A stretch of 64,000 bases of DNA from NCBI GenBank assembly GCA_031555935.1, contig JAVBTX010000011.1:48704-112703 (forward strand). The letters are read 5' to 3'. How positions within the stretch are numbered: position 1 is the first letter of the stretch; each line of letters begins with the position of its first letter. The notes under the pieces are model-generated. The model had not been told where the DNA came from, did not search any database, and saw only the letters and a list, made by a program, of their open reading frames with translations. Shown here one piece after another: positions 44,615 through 53,280 of the stretch. The DNA comes from Roseburia_C sp031555935 (GTDB lineage Bacteria; Bacillota; Clostridia; Lachnospirales; Lachnospiraceae). The translations under genes and the position numbers were made by a program.

Positions 44615-47197
44615 ATGAACATTCAGAAATTTACCCAAAAATCCGTTGAAGCCATCAATGACTGCGAAAAACTAGCCTACGAATACGGCAATCAGGAAAT
44701 CGAACAAGAGCATCTGCTTGTGGCATTACTGCGCCAAGACGATGGATTAATACTAAAGCTAATCGAGAAAATGGAAATAAATCAAGAACATTTTGTGGAT
44801 AACGTAACCCGTCATCTCGAGGCGCGTGTAAAGGTATCTGGCGGAAACGTATACATCGGTCAGAATCTGAATAAAGTGTTAATCCATGCCGAGGACGAAG
44901 CGAGAGCAATGGGCGATGAATATGTATCGGTCGAGCATCTGTTTCTTTCATTAATAAAGTACCCAAACAATGCAATCAAAGAAATCCTAAAAGAGTATGG
45001 CATTACCAGAGACCGTTTTTTACAAGCACTATCAACCGTGCGTGGAAACCAGCGTGTGGTTTCTGATAATCCCGAAGCAACCTATGACACCCTAAATAAA
45101 TATGGCTATGACATGGTCGAACGTGCCAAAGACCAGAAGCTAGATCCGGTTATCGGCAGAGATGAAGAAATCCGTAACGTCGTCCGCATCTTATCCCGCA
45201 AAACAAAGAATAATCCGGTTCTAATTGGAGAGCCTGGTGTCGGTAAAACGGCTGTGGTGGAAGGATTAGCACAACGAATCGTCCGTGGTGATGTGCCAGA
45301 GGGCTTAAAAGATAAAAAACTATTTGCTCTGGATATGGGTGCATTAATAGCTGGCGCTAAATATCGCGGCGAATTTGAAGAACGTTTAAAAGCAGTATTA
45401 GATGAAGTAAAGAAGTCAGAAGGACAGATTATTTTATTTATTGATGAGCTACACACGATTGTCGGGGCAGGCAAGACCGACGGTGCAATGGATGCCGGAA
45501 ATATGTTAAAACCAATGCTGGCCAGAGGTGAGTTGCATTGTATCGGTGCCACGACATTAGACGAATATCGGGAATACATCGAAAAAGATGCCGCCTTGGA
45601 GCGAAGATTCCAGCCGGTGCTGGTAGCGGAGCCAACTGTTGAGGATACAATCTCAATTCTTCGTGGTCTGAAAGAGCGTTATGAAGTATTTCACGGCGTA
45701 AAAATTACGGATGCGGCATTAGTTTCAGCAGCCGTATTATCCAACCGCTATATTTCCGACCGCTTTCTGCCAGACAAAGCAATCGACCTGGTTGACGAAG
45801 CATGTGCACTAATAAAAACCGAACTGGATTCAATGCCAGCCGAACTAGATGCACTAAATCGCCGTGTAATGCAGATGGAAATCGAAGAAATGGCTCTTAA
45901 AAAAGAAGAGGACCGATTGAGCAAAGACCGTCTGGCTAATTTGCAGAAGGATTTGGCGGAGCTGCAAGGCGAGTTCCAGAATAAGAAGGCACAGTGGGAT
46001 AATGAGAAAAAGTCGGTTGAGAAGGTACAGCATTTGCGTGAGGACTTAGAGAATTTGCGTAAAGAAATTGCCCAGGCTCAGCAAGACTACGATTTAAACA
46101 AAGCAGCCGAGCTGCAATATGGCAAGCTGCCGCAGTTAGAGCAGCAATTATCAATCGAGGAAGAACAGTTAAAGGGTAAAAATTTGTCCCTAGTGCATGA
46201 AAATGTCAGTGATGAGGAAATTGCCAGAATTATATCCCGCTGGACCGGAATTCCGGTGGCAAAGCTAACGGAGAGCGAGCGCAATAAGACCCTGCACTTA
46301 GATGAAGAATTGCATAAACGGGTAATCGGTCAGGATGAAGGGGTAACGATGGTTACAGAGGCAATCATTCGTTCCAAAGCCGGTATCAAAGACCCAAGTA
46401 AGCCGATTGGTTCATTCTTGTTTTTAGGCCCAACCGGTGTTGGAAAAACGGAACTGGCCAAGGCCTTGGCGATTAGCCTGTTTGATGATGAAGCGAGTAT
46501 GGTGCGACTTGATATGAGTGAATACATGGAGAAATTCTCAGTATCCCGCTTGATTGGAGCACCGCCAGGATATGTTGGCTATGATGAAGGCGGTCAATTG
46601 ACCGAGGCGGTTCGCCGCAAACCATATTCCGTCGTACTGTTTGATGAAGTGGAAAAAGCGCATCCAGATGTATTCAATGTGTTACTGCAAGTGCTGGATG
46701 ATGGTCGTATTACCGATTCCCAGGGGCGGACCGTAGACTTTAAAAATACGATAATTATTATGACATCGAATCTGGGTTCATCCTATTTATTAGAGGGTAT
46801 CGAAGCCGATGGAACAATCAATGCTCAGGCGGAAGAAATGGTAATGAATGAACTGCGTGGAAGTTTCCGTCCGGAGTTTTTAAATCGTCTGGATGAGATA
46901 ATCTTATTTAAACCGTTGACCAAGGACAATATTGGCAGCATCATTACGCTGCTAATGGTAGAGCTGAATGAACGTCTGGCCGAGCGGGAGGTATCCGTCG
47001 AATTGTCAGCAGCAGCGGAAGCCTATATTGTCGAGCATGGGTATGACCCGGTATATGGAGCCAGACCATTAAAACGCTTTTTACAAAAGCATGTTGAAAC
47101 ATTGTCAGCAAAATTAATTCTGGCCGATGAGGTTGGTGCTGGTGATACCATCTTGATTGATTTACGCGAAAATCAGCTTGTTGCTGGACTAAAATAA
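44615..47197 (+). CDS. clpB: ATP-dependent disaggregase ClpB
   Basis: An 860-residue Hsp100 chaperone that, with DnaK, rescues aggregated proteins. The Clp N-domain (about 1-145) precedes AAA1 with Walker A GEPGVGKT (about 205-212). The coiled-coil middle domain (about 405-520, rich in Glu/Lys/Gln) is the mark of ClpB as opposed to ClpC. AAA2 has Walker A GPTGVGKT (about 605-612), and the C-terminal domain follows. Length is normal for the family. Pore-loop KYRGEFEERL and GYVGYDEGG are intact. AAGGAGG precedes the start. Controlled by the CIRCE-overlapped promoter upstream. Confidence 0.97.
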   Translation: MNIQKFTQKSVEAINDCEKLAYEYGNQEIEQEHLLVALLRQDDGLILKLIEKMEINQEHFVDNVTRHLEARVKVSGGNVYIGQNLNKVLIHAEDEARAMGDEYVSVEHLFLSLIKYPNNAIKEILKEYGITRDRFLQALSTVRGNQRVVSDNPEATYDTLNKYGYDMVERAKDQKLDPVIGRDEEIRNVVRILSRKTKNNPVLIGEPGVGKTAVVEGLAQRIVRGDVPEGLKDKKLFALDMGALIAGAKYRGEFEERLKAVLDEVKKSEGQIILFIDELHTIVGAGKTDGAMDAGNMLKPMLARGELHCIGATTLDEYREYIEKDAALERRFQPVLVAEPTVEDTISILRGLKERYEVFHGVKITDAALVSAAVLSNRYISDRFLPDKAIDLVDEACALIKTELDSMPAELDALNRRVMQMEIEEMALKKEEDRLSKDRLANLQKDLAELQGEFQNKKAQWDNEKKSVEKVQHLREDLENLRKEIAQAQQDYDLNKAAELQYGKLPQLEQQLSIEEEQLKGKNLSLVHENVSDEEIARIISRWTGIPVAKLTESERNKTLHLDEELHKRVIGQDEGVTMVTEAIIRSKAGIKDPSKPIGSFLFLGPTGVGKTELAKALAISLFDDEASMVRLDMSEYMEKFSVSRLIGAPPGYVGYDEGGQLTEAVRRKPYSVVLFDEVEKAHPDVFNVLLQVLDDGRITDSQGRTVDFKNTIIIMTSNLGSSYLLEGIEADGTINAQAEEMVMNELRGSFRPEFLNRLDEIILFKPLTKDNIGSIITLLMVELNERLAEREVSVELSAAAEAYIVEHGYDPVYGARPLKRFLQKHVETLSAKLILADEVGAGDTILIDLRENQLVAGLK

Positions 47198-47204
47198 AAT
47201 TTTT

Positions 47205-47257
47205 ATAACAAATAAGCGGCGACCCATTTAGAACATCCCGGGCCGCCGCTTTGTTAT
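47205..47257. terminator. Bidirectional terminator between clpB and asnB
   Basis: AAGCGGCG (47214-47221) pairs with CGCCGCTT (47244-47251), extended by AACAAAT on one side and TTGTTAT on the other, so A/T tracts flank both ends. It serves both convergent genes. Confidence 0.8.
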
Positions 47258-47259
47258 AT

Positions 47260-49113
47260 TTACAACACAATCTTCACCTGGTACTCACTCAACCAATAAT
47301 GAATCTGCAATAAATAAGCCATCATCTGCGGCCCAGCCATCAACTGACCATACCACGGCTGTCCATAATCATTAGGATTAGCCAACAGATTCAAGACCGC
47401 ATTTTTGTCAACCAGGGTTAATAACGGACTCTGTCCATCACTAATAATATCCTTCAGCCGGCTGGCCAGCAACTGTTCATAAAATGGATGGTAGGTCTTC
47501 GGATAGGGACTTTTTTTCCGCAAAGCAATTTCTTCCGGCAAATATGGAATGGAAGCTTGCCGTAGCAGATTTTTAACCAGCCCATCTCTAGCTTTCATTT
47601 CCCAAGGGACATTAAAAACATATTCAATCAGGTCACGGTCTGCAAATGGAACGCGGGCTTCCAGACCAGAATTCATGCTGGTGCGGTCCATCCGGTTTAG
47701 TAACGTCTGCATAAAATAGCGAATATTCAAATAAGAAATCCGTCGTCGGCTGGCCTCCACGGCGGAGTCACCAGGAAGGATGGCAATCTCACTGACGGCT
47801 TTGTGGTAAGAATTTTGCACATAATCCTGAGTCTGGAGCTGTTCCCTGACCTCTGGCCGTAATAGCGAAAGCCTTGGCGTAAGATTTGGTGTCCAAGGAA
47901 AAGTATGACTGTTTAAGAACTCAGGACGATGGAACCAGGGGTAACCGCCAAAAATTTCATCGGCACACTCACCAGTCAGGACAACTTTGTGGGATTGACT
48001 GACTTCCCCGCAAAAATACAGCAACGAGGAATCAATATCAGCCATGCATGGCAAATCGTGAGCCTTGACAGATTCCATTAAAAAGTCAGCCTGGGCATGA
48101 TTATCGCAAACCAGATACTGATGGTCACTGCCAATGCTCTCGACCATTTTATCAACATAAGGTCGGTCCTGGGAAGGCTGAAAAGAATTTGCCTGGAAGA
48201 ATTGGTCATTGTCCAGAAAATCAAAAGAAAAGGTCGCAAGGCGTTCATCTTTTTTACGCAGTTCCATCGCACAGATAGCTGAGACAAGGCTGGAATCCAG
48301 ACCACCCGATAAAAAGGTGCAGATTGGTACATCAGAAACCATCTGGCGCTTAATGGCATCAGTGACCAGAAAAGAAGTTTTTTCCAAAGTAGTTTTATAA
48401 TCATCCTGATGCGGGCGGCTTTCTAATTTCCAATAGCAGGTATCGGTAAAACCAAAGCGGTTATAAGTAAGATAATGACCAGGCAGACATTCCTGACAAC
48501 CATCGAGAATCCCAGCACCTGGATTACGGGCGGGGCCAAGGCCAAGGATTTCATTTAACCCCTGAGCAGATACCGTAGGCGTAACGCCGGGATACTGAAG
48601 CAGGCCCTTTAGTTCAGATGAGAAAATCAAAGTGGCATCCTGCATGGTATAGAATAGCGGCTTGATGCCAAAGCTGTCGCGGAACAGATAAAGCGTCTGA
48701 TGGCGCTCATCCCAAATCGCAAACGCAAAGATACCATTTAATTTTTTGACAAAGTCTGGACCGTAGCATAGAAAACAGTGAAGAATTACTTCCGTGTCAG
48801 AGGTGGTTTCAAAAGAATGGCCACGGCTGATTAATTCCGCGCGCAGTTCGGCCGTATTGTAGAGCTCGCCATTGTAAACAATGGTGAAGCAATGACCGTC
48901 AAGCGAAGCCGTCATCGGCTGTGCTCCTGTCAAGAGGTCAATAATCGCAAGCCGCGTGTGGGCAAGCCCGCAATGCTCACTTAAAAAGGTGCCGGAATCA
49001 TCCGGGCCGCGGTGGTGTAAAATCTTAGTCATTTGATGCAGGATGTTATTATAGTATGAATGATTATCCAAATTAGCAGTTTTCGGGTTACAAAATCCAG
49101 AAATTGAACACAT
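47260..49113 (-). CDS. asnB: Asparagine synthase (glutamine-hydrolysing)
   Basis: A 617-residue class II amidotransferase making asparagine from aspartate, glutamine and ATP. MCSISGF places the nucleophilic Cys right after the start Met, as needed after Met removal; this fixes the start at 49113 although the frame opens 12 bases earlier with a TTG. The glutaminase domain has NGELYN and RDSFGIKPLFY; the synthetase domain has the pyrophosphate loop SGGLDSS and a late LEARVPFADRDL. Its length, close to 620, fits the AsnB type of Bacillus and clostridia. The ribosome site is weak. It stands alone, convergent with clpB. Confidence 0.93.
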   Translation of the reverse strand: MCSISGFCNPKTANLDNHSYYNNILHQMTKILHHRGPDDSGTFLSEHCGLAHTRLAIIDLLTGAQPMTASLDGHCFTIVYNGELYNTAELRAELISRGHSFETTSDTEVILHCFLCYGPDFVKKLNGIFAFAIWDERHQTLYLFRDSFGIKPLFYTMQDATLIFSSELKGLLQYPGVTPTVSAQGLNEILGLGPARNPGAGILDGCQECLPGHYLTYNRFGFTDTCYWKLESRPHQDDYKTTLEKTSFLVTDAIKRQMVSDVPICTFLSGGLDSSLVSAICAMELRKKDERLATFSFDFLDNDQFFQANSFQPSQDRPYVDKMVESIGSDHQYLVCDNHAQADFLMESVKAHDLPCMADIDSSLLYFCGEVSQSHKVVLTGECADEIFGGYPWFHRPEFLNSHTFPWTPNLTPRLSLLRPEVREQLQTQDYVQNSYHKAVSEIAILPGDSAVEASRRRISYLNIRYFMQTLLNRMDRTSMNSGLEARVPFADRDLIEYVFNVPWEMKARDGLVKNLLRQASIPYLPEEIALRKKSPYPKTYHPFYEQLLASRLKDIISDGQSPLLTLVDKNAVLNLLANPNDYGQPWYGQLMAGPQMMAYLLQIHYWLSEYQVKIVL

Positions 49114-49207
49114 AAACAAATCCAATCACAATTTTTTTATAACCTATGTTAAAACGAAAAAAAATATGATACTATGGAAACGTAGCATAAACTAAAGGAG
49201 AAAATAG

Positions 49208-49906
49208 ATGAGATTAGGCAGCAAAGTTGTGACTGGAAAGACGTCAGAGGTGTTCTGTTGGGGAGAAGACCGCGTCGTCAAATTGTTTCTCGAAAATTAT
49301 CCAGCGGAAGCGGTGGAGCAGGAATATATTAATGCCCATGCCGTCAAATCATTGGAGTTTCATAAGGCCAAGGAGCATGGCATTGTAGCATATGGTGGCC
49401 GGACCGGCATCGTGTTTGAGCGACTAGCGGGAGATAATTTACTAGATGTAATTATGAAAACAGGCAAGGTGGAAGAAGGAACAGAGATGCTCTGTAGTCT
49501 TCATGAAGCAATTCTGAGAAATGAAATGTTTGATGAGGACATTGCCTACTATAAACTCATGCTGCTTGATAAGATAAAATCGAATCAGCACATGACAGAA
49601 GAAGAAAAGGAAACACTTCGTGGAGAGATTCGTCGCCTTCCGGATGGCAGTCAGCTATGCCACGGAGAGTTTTGGCCAAGAAAGGTAATCGTAACCGAAA
49701 AAGGGGCCGCTGTCATTGACTTTGGAAATGTTTGCCGGGGGCCGCGGCTATTTGATGTGGCGGTAACTTACTATCTGCTTGGTCAGTTTGTGCGTGAGGA
49801 ATGCACAGATAAACAGCAGCAGATGGCCGAAGAATATCTCTTTGGAATGCGGGTAATGAAGGATGAGATTGAGCCATTTTTGGCAGCAATCGAACATATC
49901 CTTTAA
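49208..49906 (+). CDS. APH-fold phosphotransferase-like protein with altered catalytic site
   Basis: A 232-residue protein of the aminoglycoside phosphotransferase fold, resembling the TIGR02172 group. VVKLF supplies the N-lobe Lys. The catalytic loop, normally HGDFHPxN, reads HGEFWPRKV (152-160): the base Asp is Glu154 and the metal-binding Asn is Lys159. The later VIDFGN (Asp171) is kept. Both changes together suggest a pseudokinase or a changed reaction. AAAGGAG precedes the start. It is divergent from asnB, sharing an 94-base intergenic region. Confidence 0.8.
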   Translation: MRLGSKVVTGKTSEVFCWGEDRVVKLFLENYPAEAVEQEYINAHAVKSLEFHKAKEHGIVAYGGRTGIVFERLAGDNLLDVIMKTGKVEEGTEMLCSLHEAILRNEMFDEDIAYYKLMLLDKIKSNQHMTEEEKETLRGEIRRLPDGSQLCHGEFWPRKVIVTEKGAAVIDFGNVCRGPRLFDVAVTYYLLGQFVREECTDKQQQMAEEYLFGMRVMKDEIEPFLAAIEHIL

Positions 49907-49954
49907 TTCAAAAACCGTCTTGACAATTCAAAAAAATTATGATTAACTAAACTT

Positions 49955-50054
49955 AGGTTATATGACTGACGGATAAGTGGATGAACCACATGAAGTATAA
50001 CTGATTGCTATGCCGACCGTCTGGGCTGAGGTTCCAGATACGTCGGCTTTTTTG
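49955..50054 (+). promoter_or_regulatory. ZTP (pfl-motif) riboswitch with terminator, upstream of pflB
   Basis: The leader has the ZTP riboswitch layout. A 5' domain carries GACTGACGG and a short hairpin GTGG-ATGAA-CCAC (49977-49989); after a linker, the 3' domain GCCGACCGTCTGGGC (from 50012) matches the conserved CCGCCUGGGC box and overlaps a terminator, GCCGAC with GTCGGC (50041-50046) and a T-run. ZTP/ZMP binding should favour the aptamer and allow read-through into pflB. The class was first named after pfl genes. A TTGACA at 49920-49925 may be the -35. Assigned by eye. Confidence 0.8.
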
Positions 50055-50107
50055 TACCATTTTGGAGCTAAATGTCAAAGATATTCATTTGTCAGGAGGA
50101 TAAAAAG

Positions 50108-52333
50108 ATGGAAAATTCATGGAGAGATTTTAAGGGCGGAGCATGGGAGCGGGAAGTAAATGTCAGAGATTTTATTCAGAAAAACTACACCCCATTTGCC
50201 GGAGATGACAGCTTTTTGGAAGGTCCAACCGCAGACACTACAGCACTGTGGGAGCAGGTCATGGAGTTATCCAAACAGGAGTTAGCAAACGGTGGCGTAT
50301 TAGATATGGATACCGAAATAATATCCACCATCACCGCACATGGGCCGGCCTATTTAGATAAAGAAAAAGAAAAGATTGTTGGCTTTCAGACAGACAAGCC
50401 ATTTAAGCGGGCATTGCAGCCATATGGCGGCATCCGCATGGCAATGAAAGCATGTGAAGACAACGGATATCAGGTAGACCCGGAAGTGGTAGAGTATTTT
50501 ACGACTCACCGCAAGACCCACAATGCCGGTGTATTTGATGCTTATACAGAAGAAATGCGAAACTGCCGCAGTAACCATATCATCACTGGCTTACCAGATG
50601 CATATGGCCGTGGCCGTATTATCGGTGATTATCGTCGTCCGGCACTGTATGGTGTGGACCGTTTGATAGAAGATAAAATAGCACAGAAGGACAGCACCAG
50701 AACGATTATGTATTCCGATGTTATCCGTGAGCGTGAGGAATTATCAGAGCAGATTCGGGCGCTTAAAATGTTAAAAGAATTGGCAAAAATTTATGGCTGT
50801 GACATTTCCAAGCCAGCGACGAATACCTTAGAGGCAACACAGGCAATCTACTTTGCTTATCTGGCCACTGTCAAAGAGCAGAATGGTGCGGCAATGAGCT
50901 TGGGACGGACTTCAACCTTCTTAGATATCTATGCAGAGCGTGATTTGCGCGAGGGTGTTTTCACTGAGCAGGAGATTCAGGAAATTATTGACCAGTTTAT
51001 AATGAAGCTGCGTTTAGTTCGTTTTGCCAGAACACCGGAATACAATTCAATCTTTGCCGGTGACCCAAACTGGGTAACAGAGTGTATCGCCGGAGTTGGT
51101 GTGGATGGCCGTTCTATGGTAACGAAGATGTCCTACCGTTATCTAAATACGCTCAATAACTTAGGTGCTGCCCCAGAGCCAAACTTAACGGTGCTTTGGT
51201 CCGTGAATCTGCCAGAGAATTTCAAAAAATTCTGTGCCGATATTTCCATCAAACATTCCGCAGTTCAGTATGAAAATGACGACTTAATGCGTGTCATTCA
51301 CGGTGATGATTATGGGATTGCCTGCTGTGTATCCTCAATGAAAATAGGTAAGGAAATGCAGTTCTTTGGAGCGAGAGCAAACTTAGCAAAATGTCTGCTC
51401 TATGCAATCAACGGCGGTGTTGATGAGATGACCGGCGAACAGGTAGGCCCGAAATATCAGCCAATCACATCGGAATACCTAGACTACGATGAAGTAATGG
51501 ATAAATATAAAGACATGATGAAATGGCTGGCCAATGTATATGTAAATGCCTTAAACATCATTCACTACATGCATGATAAATACTGCTACGAGAAAATCCA
51601 GATGTCATTACATGACAAAAACGTAAAACGCTGGTTTGCCACCGGAATTGCGGGAATGTCCGTAGTAGCAGATTCCTTATCAGCAATCAAATATGCAAAA
51701 GTAAAAGTAATTCGTGATGAAAAAGGATTTGCAACCGACTTCGAAATCGAAGGTGATTTTCCAAAATACGGTAATGATGATGATCGCGTTGACACCTTAG
51801 CACAAGAGGTATTGCACTTATTTATGCAGTATCTGCGCGGCAATCATGCTTACCGCGGCGGTGTGCATACGACCTCGATTCTGACGATAACTTCAAATGT
51901 AACCTATGGAAAGAACACCGGCGCAACACCAGACGGCAGAAAACGTGGTGAAGCATTTGCCCCAGGTGCGAACCCAATGCATGGACGTGATACGCATGGA
52001 GCGGTAGCTTCGTTAGCATCAGTGGCAAAATTACCATTCTTTGATGCCCAGGACGGAATCTCAAATACCTTCTCCATCGTACCGGATGCACTTGGCAAAG
52101 ATGGCTATAATGCCGATAATCTGGTTGCCCTTTTAGATGGATATACGGAAAAGGGCGGACATCACTTGAATGTCAATGTTTTTAACCGTGAGACGTTATT
52201 AGATGCGCAGGCCCATCCAGAACTGTACCCACAGCTAACGATTCGTGTATCTGGTTATGCTGTAAACTTTATCAAACTGACGAAGGCACAGCAGGATGAA
52301 GTAATTGCCAGAACCTTCCACGAGAGACTTTAG
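50108..52333 (+). CDS. pflB: Formate C-acetyltransferase (pyruvate formate-lyase)
   Basis: A 741-residue glycyl-radical enzyme converting pyruvate and CoA to acetyl-CoA and formate. The adjacent active Cys pair is at IACCVSSM (Cys406-Cys407); the radical Gly is in RVSGYAV (Gly716). CAGGAGG places the start at 50108, not at the in-frame ATG 36 bases earlier. The activating enzyme follows directly. Expression is probably under the ZTP riboswitch, linking the supply of formate to one-carbon demand in purine synthesis. Confidence 0.97.
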   Translation: MENSWRDFKGGAWEREVNVRDFIQKNYTPFAGDDSFLEGPTADTTALWEQVMELSKQELANGGVLDMDTEIISTITAHGPAYLDKEKEKIVGFQTDKPFKRALQPYGGIRMAMKACEDNGYQVDPEVVEYFTTHRKTHNAGVFDAYTEEMRNCRSNHIITGLPDAYGRGRIIGDYRRPALYGVDRLIEDKIAQKDSTRTIMYSDVIREREELSEQIRALKMLKELAKIYGCDISKPATNTLEATQAIYFAYLATVKEQNGAAMSLGRTSTFLDIYAERDLREGVFTEQEIQEIIDQFIMKLRLVRFARTPEYNSIFAGDPNWVTECIAGVGVDGRSMVTKMSYRYLNTLNNLGAAPEPNLTVLWSVNLPENFKKFCADISIKHSAVQYENDDLMRVIHGDDYGIACCVSSMKIGKEMQFFGARANLAKCLLYAINGGVDEMTGEQVGPKYQPITSEYLDYDEVMDKYKDMMKWLANVYVNALNIIHYMHDKYCYEKIQMSLHDKNVKRWFATGIAGMSVVADSLSAIKYAKVKVIRDEKGFATDFEIEGDFPKYGNDDDRVDTLAQEVLHLFMQYLRGNHAYRGGVHTTSILTITSNVTYGKNTGATPDGRKRGEAFAPGANPMHGRDTHGAVASLASVAKLPFFDAQDGISNTFSIVPDALGKDGYNADNLVALLDGYTEKGGHHLNVNVFNRETLLDAQAHPELYPQLTIRVSGYAVNFIKLTKAQQDEVIARTFHERL

Positions 52334-52334
52334 T

Positions 52335-53069
52335 ATGCAGGGATATATTCATTCACTCGAAAGCTTTGGCACAGTTGACGGACCGGGTGTCCGTTATGTG
52401 GTATTTTTTCAAGGATGCCCGATGCGGTGTCAGTATTGTCATAATCCAGATACATGGAATATGCAAAATGGCACCATGATGGACAGTACTGAAATTATTG
52501 AGAAATTAGAACGCAATCGCAGCTTTTACCGTACCGGCGGCATCACCGCTACCGGCGGAGAGCCACTGTTGCAGTTAGATTTTCTGATTGAACTGTTTAC
52601 CAAAGCCAAAGCAAAAAATATTCATACCTGTTTGGATACATCAGGCATCGTGTATAATAAGAAGGAAAGCGAATTGGTGACCAAATTTGAGCAGTTATTT
52701 GCAGTAACCGATTTGGTCATGCTCGACATTAAGCATATGGAAACAGCGGCGCATCGAGAGCTGACCGGGCAGGATAACCAACCAGTATTTGATTTTGCCG
52801 AAGCCTTGGCGAGCGCCGCAGTACCACTGTGGATACGCCATGTCATCGTGCCAGGCATTACGGATGATGAAGCGGAATTACAAGCGCTTGGCCACTACAT
52901 GAAAACACTAGGCAATATCGAACATTTAGAAGTGCTTCCGTATCATACGATGGGCAAGGTCAAGTACGAGAGCCTTGGCATTGAATATCCCTTAGGTGAT
53001 ACGCCACAGCTAACAAAAGAAGAGGCAGAGGAAGCAAAAACAATCATCGAACAAGCTTGGAAGGCATAA
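52335..53069 (+). CDS. pflA: Pyruvate formate-lyase activating enzyme
   Basis: A 244-residue radical SAM enzyme that installs the glycyl radical on PflB. GCPMRCQYCHNPDTW has the C-x3-C-x2-C iron-sulfur motif, TATGGEPLLQ the SAM-binding GGE motif, and the early SFGTVDGPGVR is typical of PflA. ATG 52335 follows the pflB stop by one base and its ribosome site (GAGAG) lies inside pflB, so translation is coupled. A strong terminator ends the pair. Confidence 0.96.
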   Translation: MQGYIHSLESFGTVDGPGVRYVVFFQGCPMRCQYCHNPDTWNMQNGTMMDSTEIIEKLERNRSFYRTGGITATGGEPLLQLDFLIELFTKAKAKNIHTCLDTSGIVYNKKESELVTKFEQLFAVTDLVMLDIKHMETAAHRELTGQDNQPVFDFAEALASAAVPLWIRHVIVPGITDDEAELQALGHYMKTLGNIEHLEVLPYHTMGKVKYESLGIEYPLGDTPQLTKEEAEEAKTIIEQAWKA

Positions 53070-53101
53070 GCAAGTTTATCCAATAAATAAATCTAAGCAG
53101 T

Positions 53102-53145
53102 AAAAAACAAGGTGTCGGAACCAAATTACCGGCACCTTGTTTTTG
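53102..53145 (+). terminator. Rho-independent terminator after pflA
   Basis: AAAAACAAGGTGTCGG pairs with CCGGCACCTTGTTTTT around a ten-base loop with one wobble; the 3' arm ends in a T-run. Confidence 0.93.
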
Positions 53146-53280
53146 GTTGCCATCAAAACAGCAATATTATACAAATTATGCCACACGTGACAATACATTA
53201 AATAACAAAAACAACCTATAATAAATCTATAAATTGAGACAGTATGCAACTGTTTTAGAATAAGTCAGGGGGACATATCA

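Noticed and set aside
45106..45579. 157-codon reverse frame inside clpB, and similar long reverse frames across the window
   Set aside because: They are antisense to well-supported genes, have no ribosome sites and show low-complexity composition expected from shadow frames.
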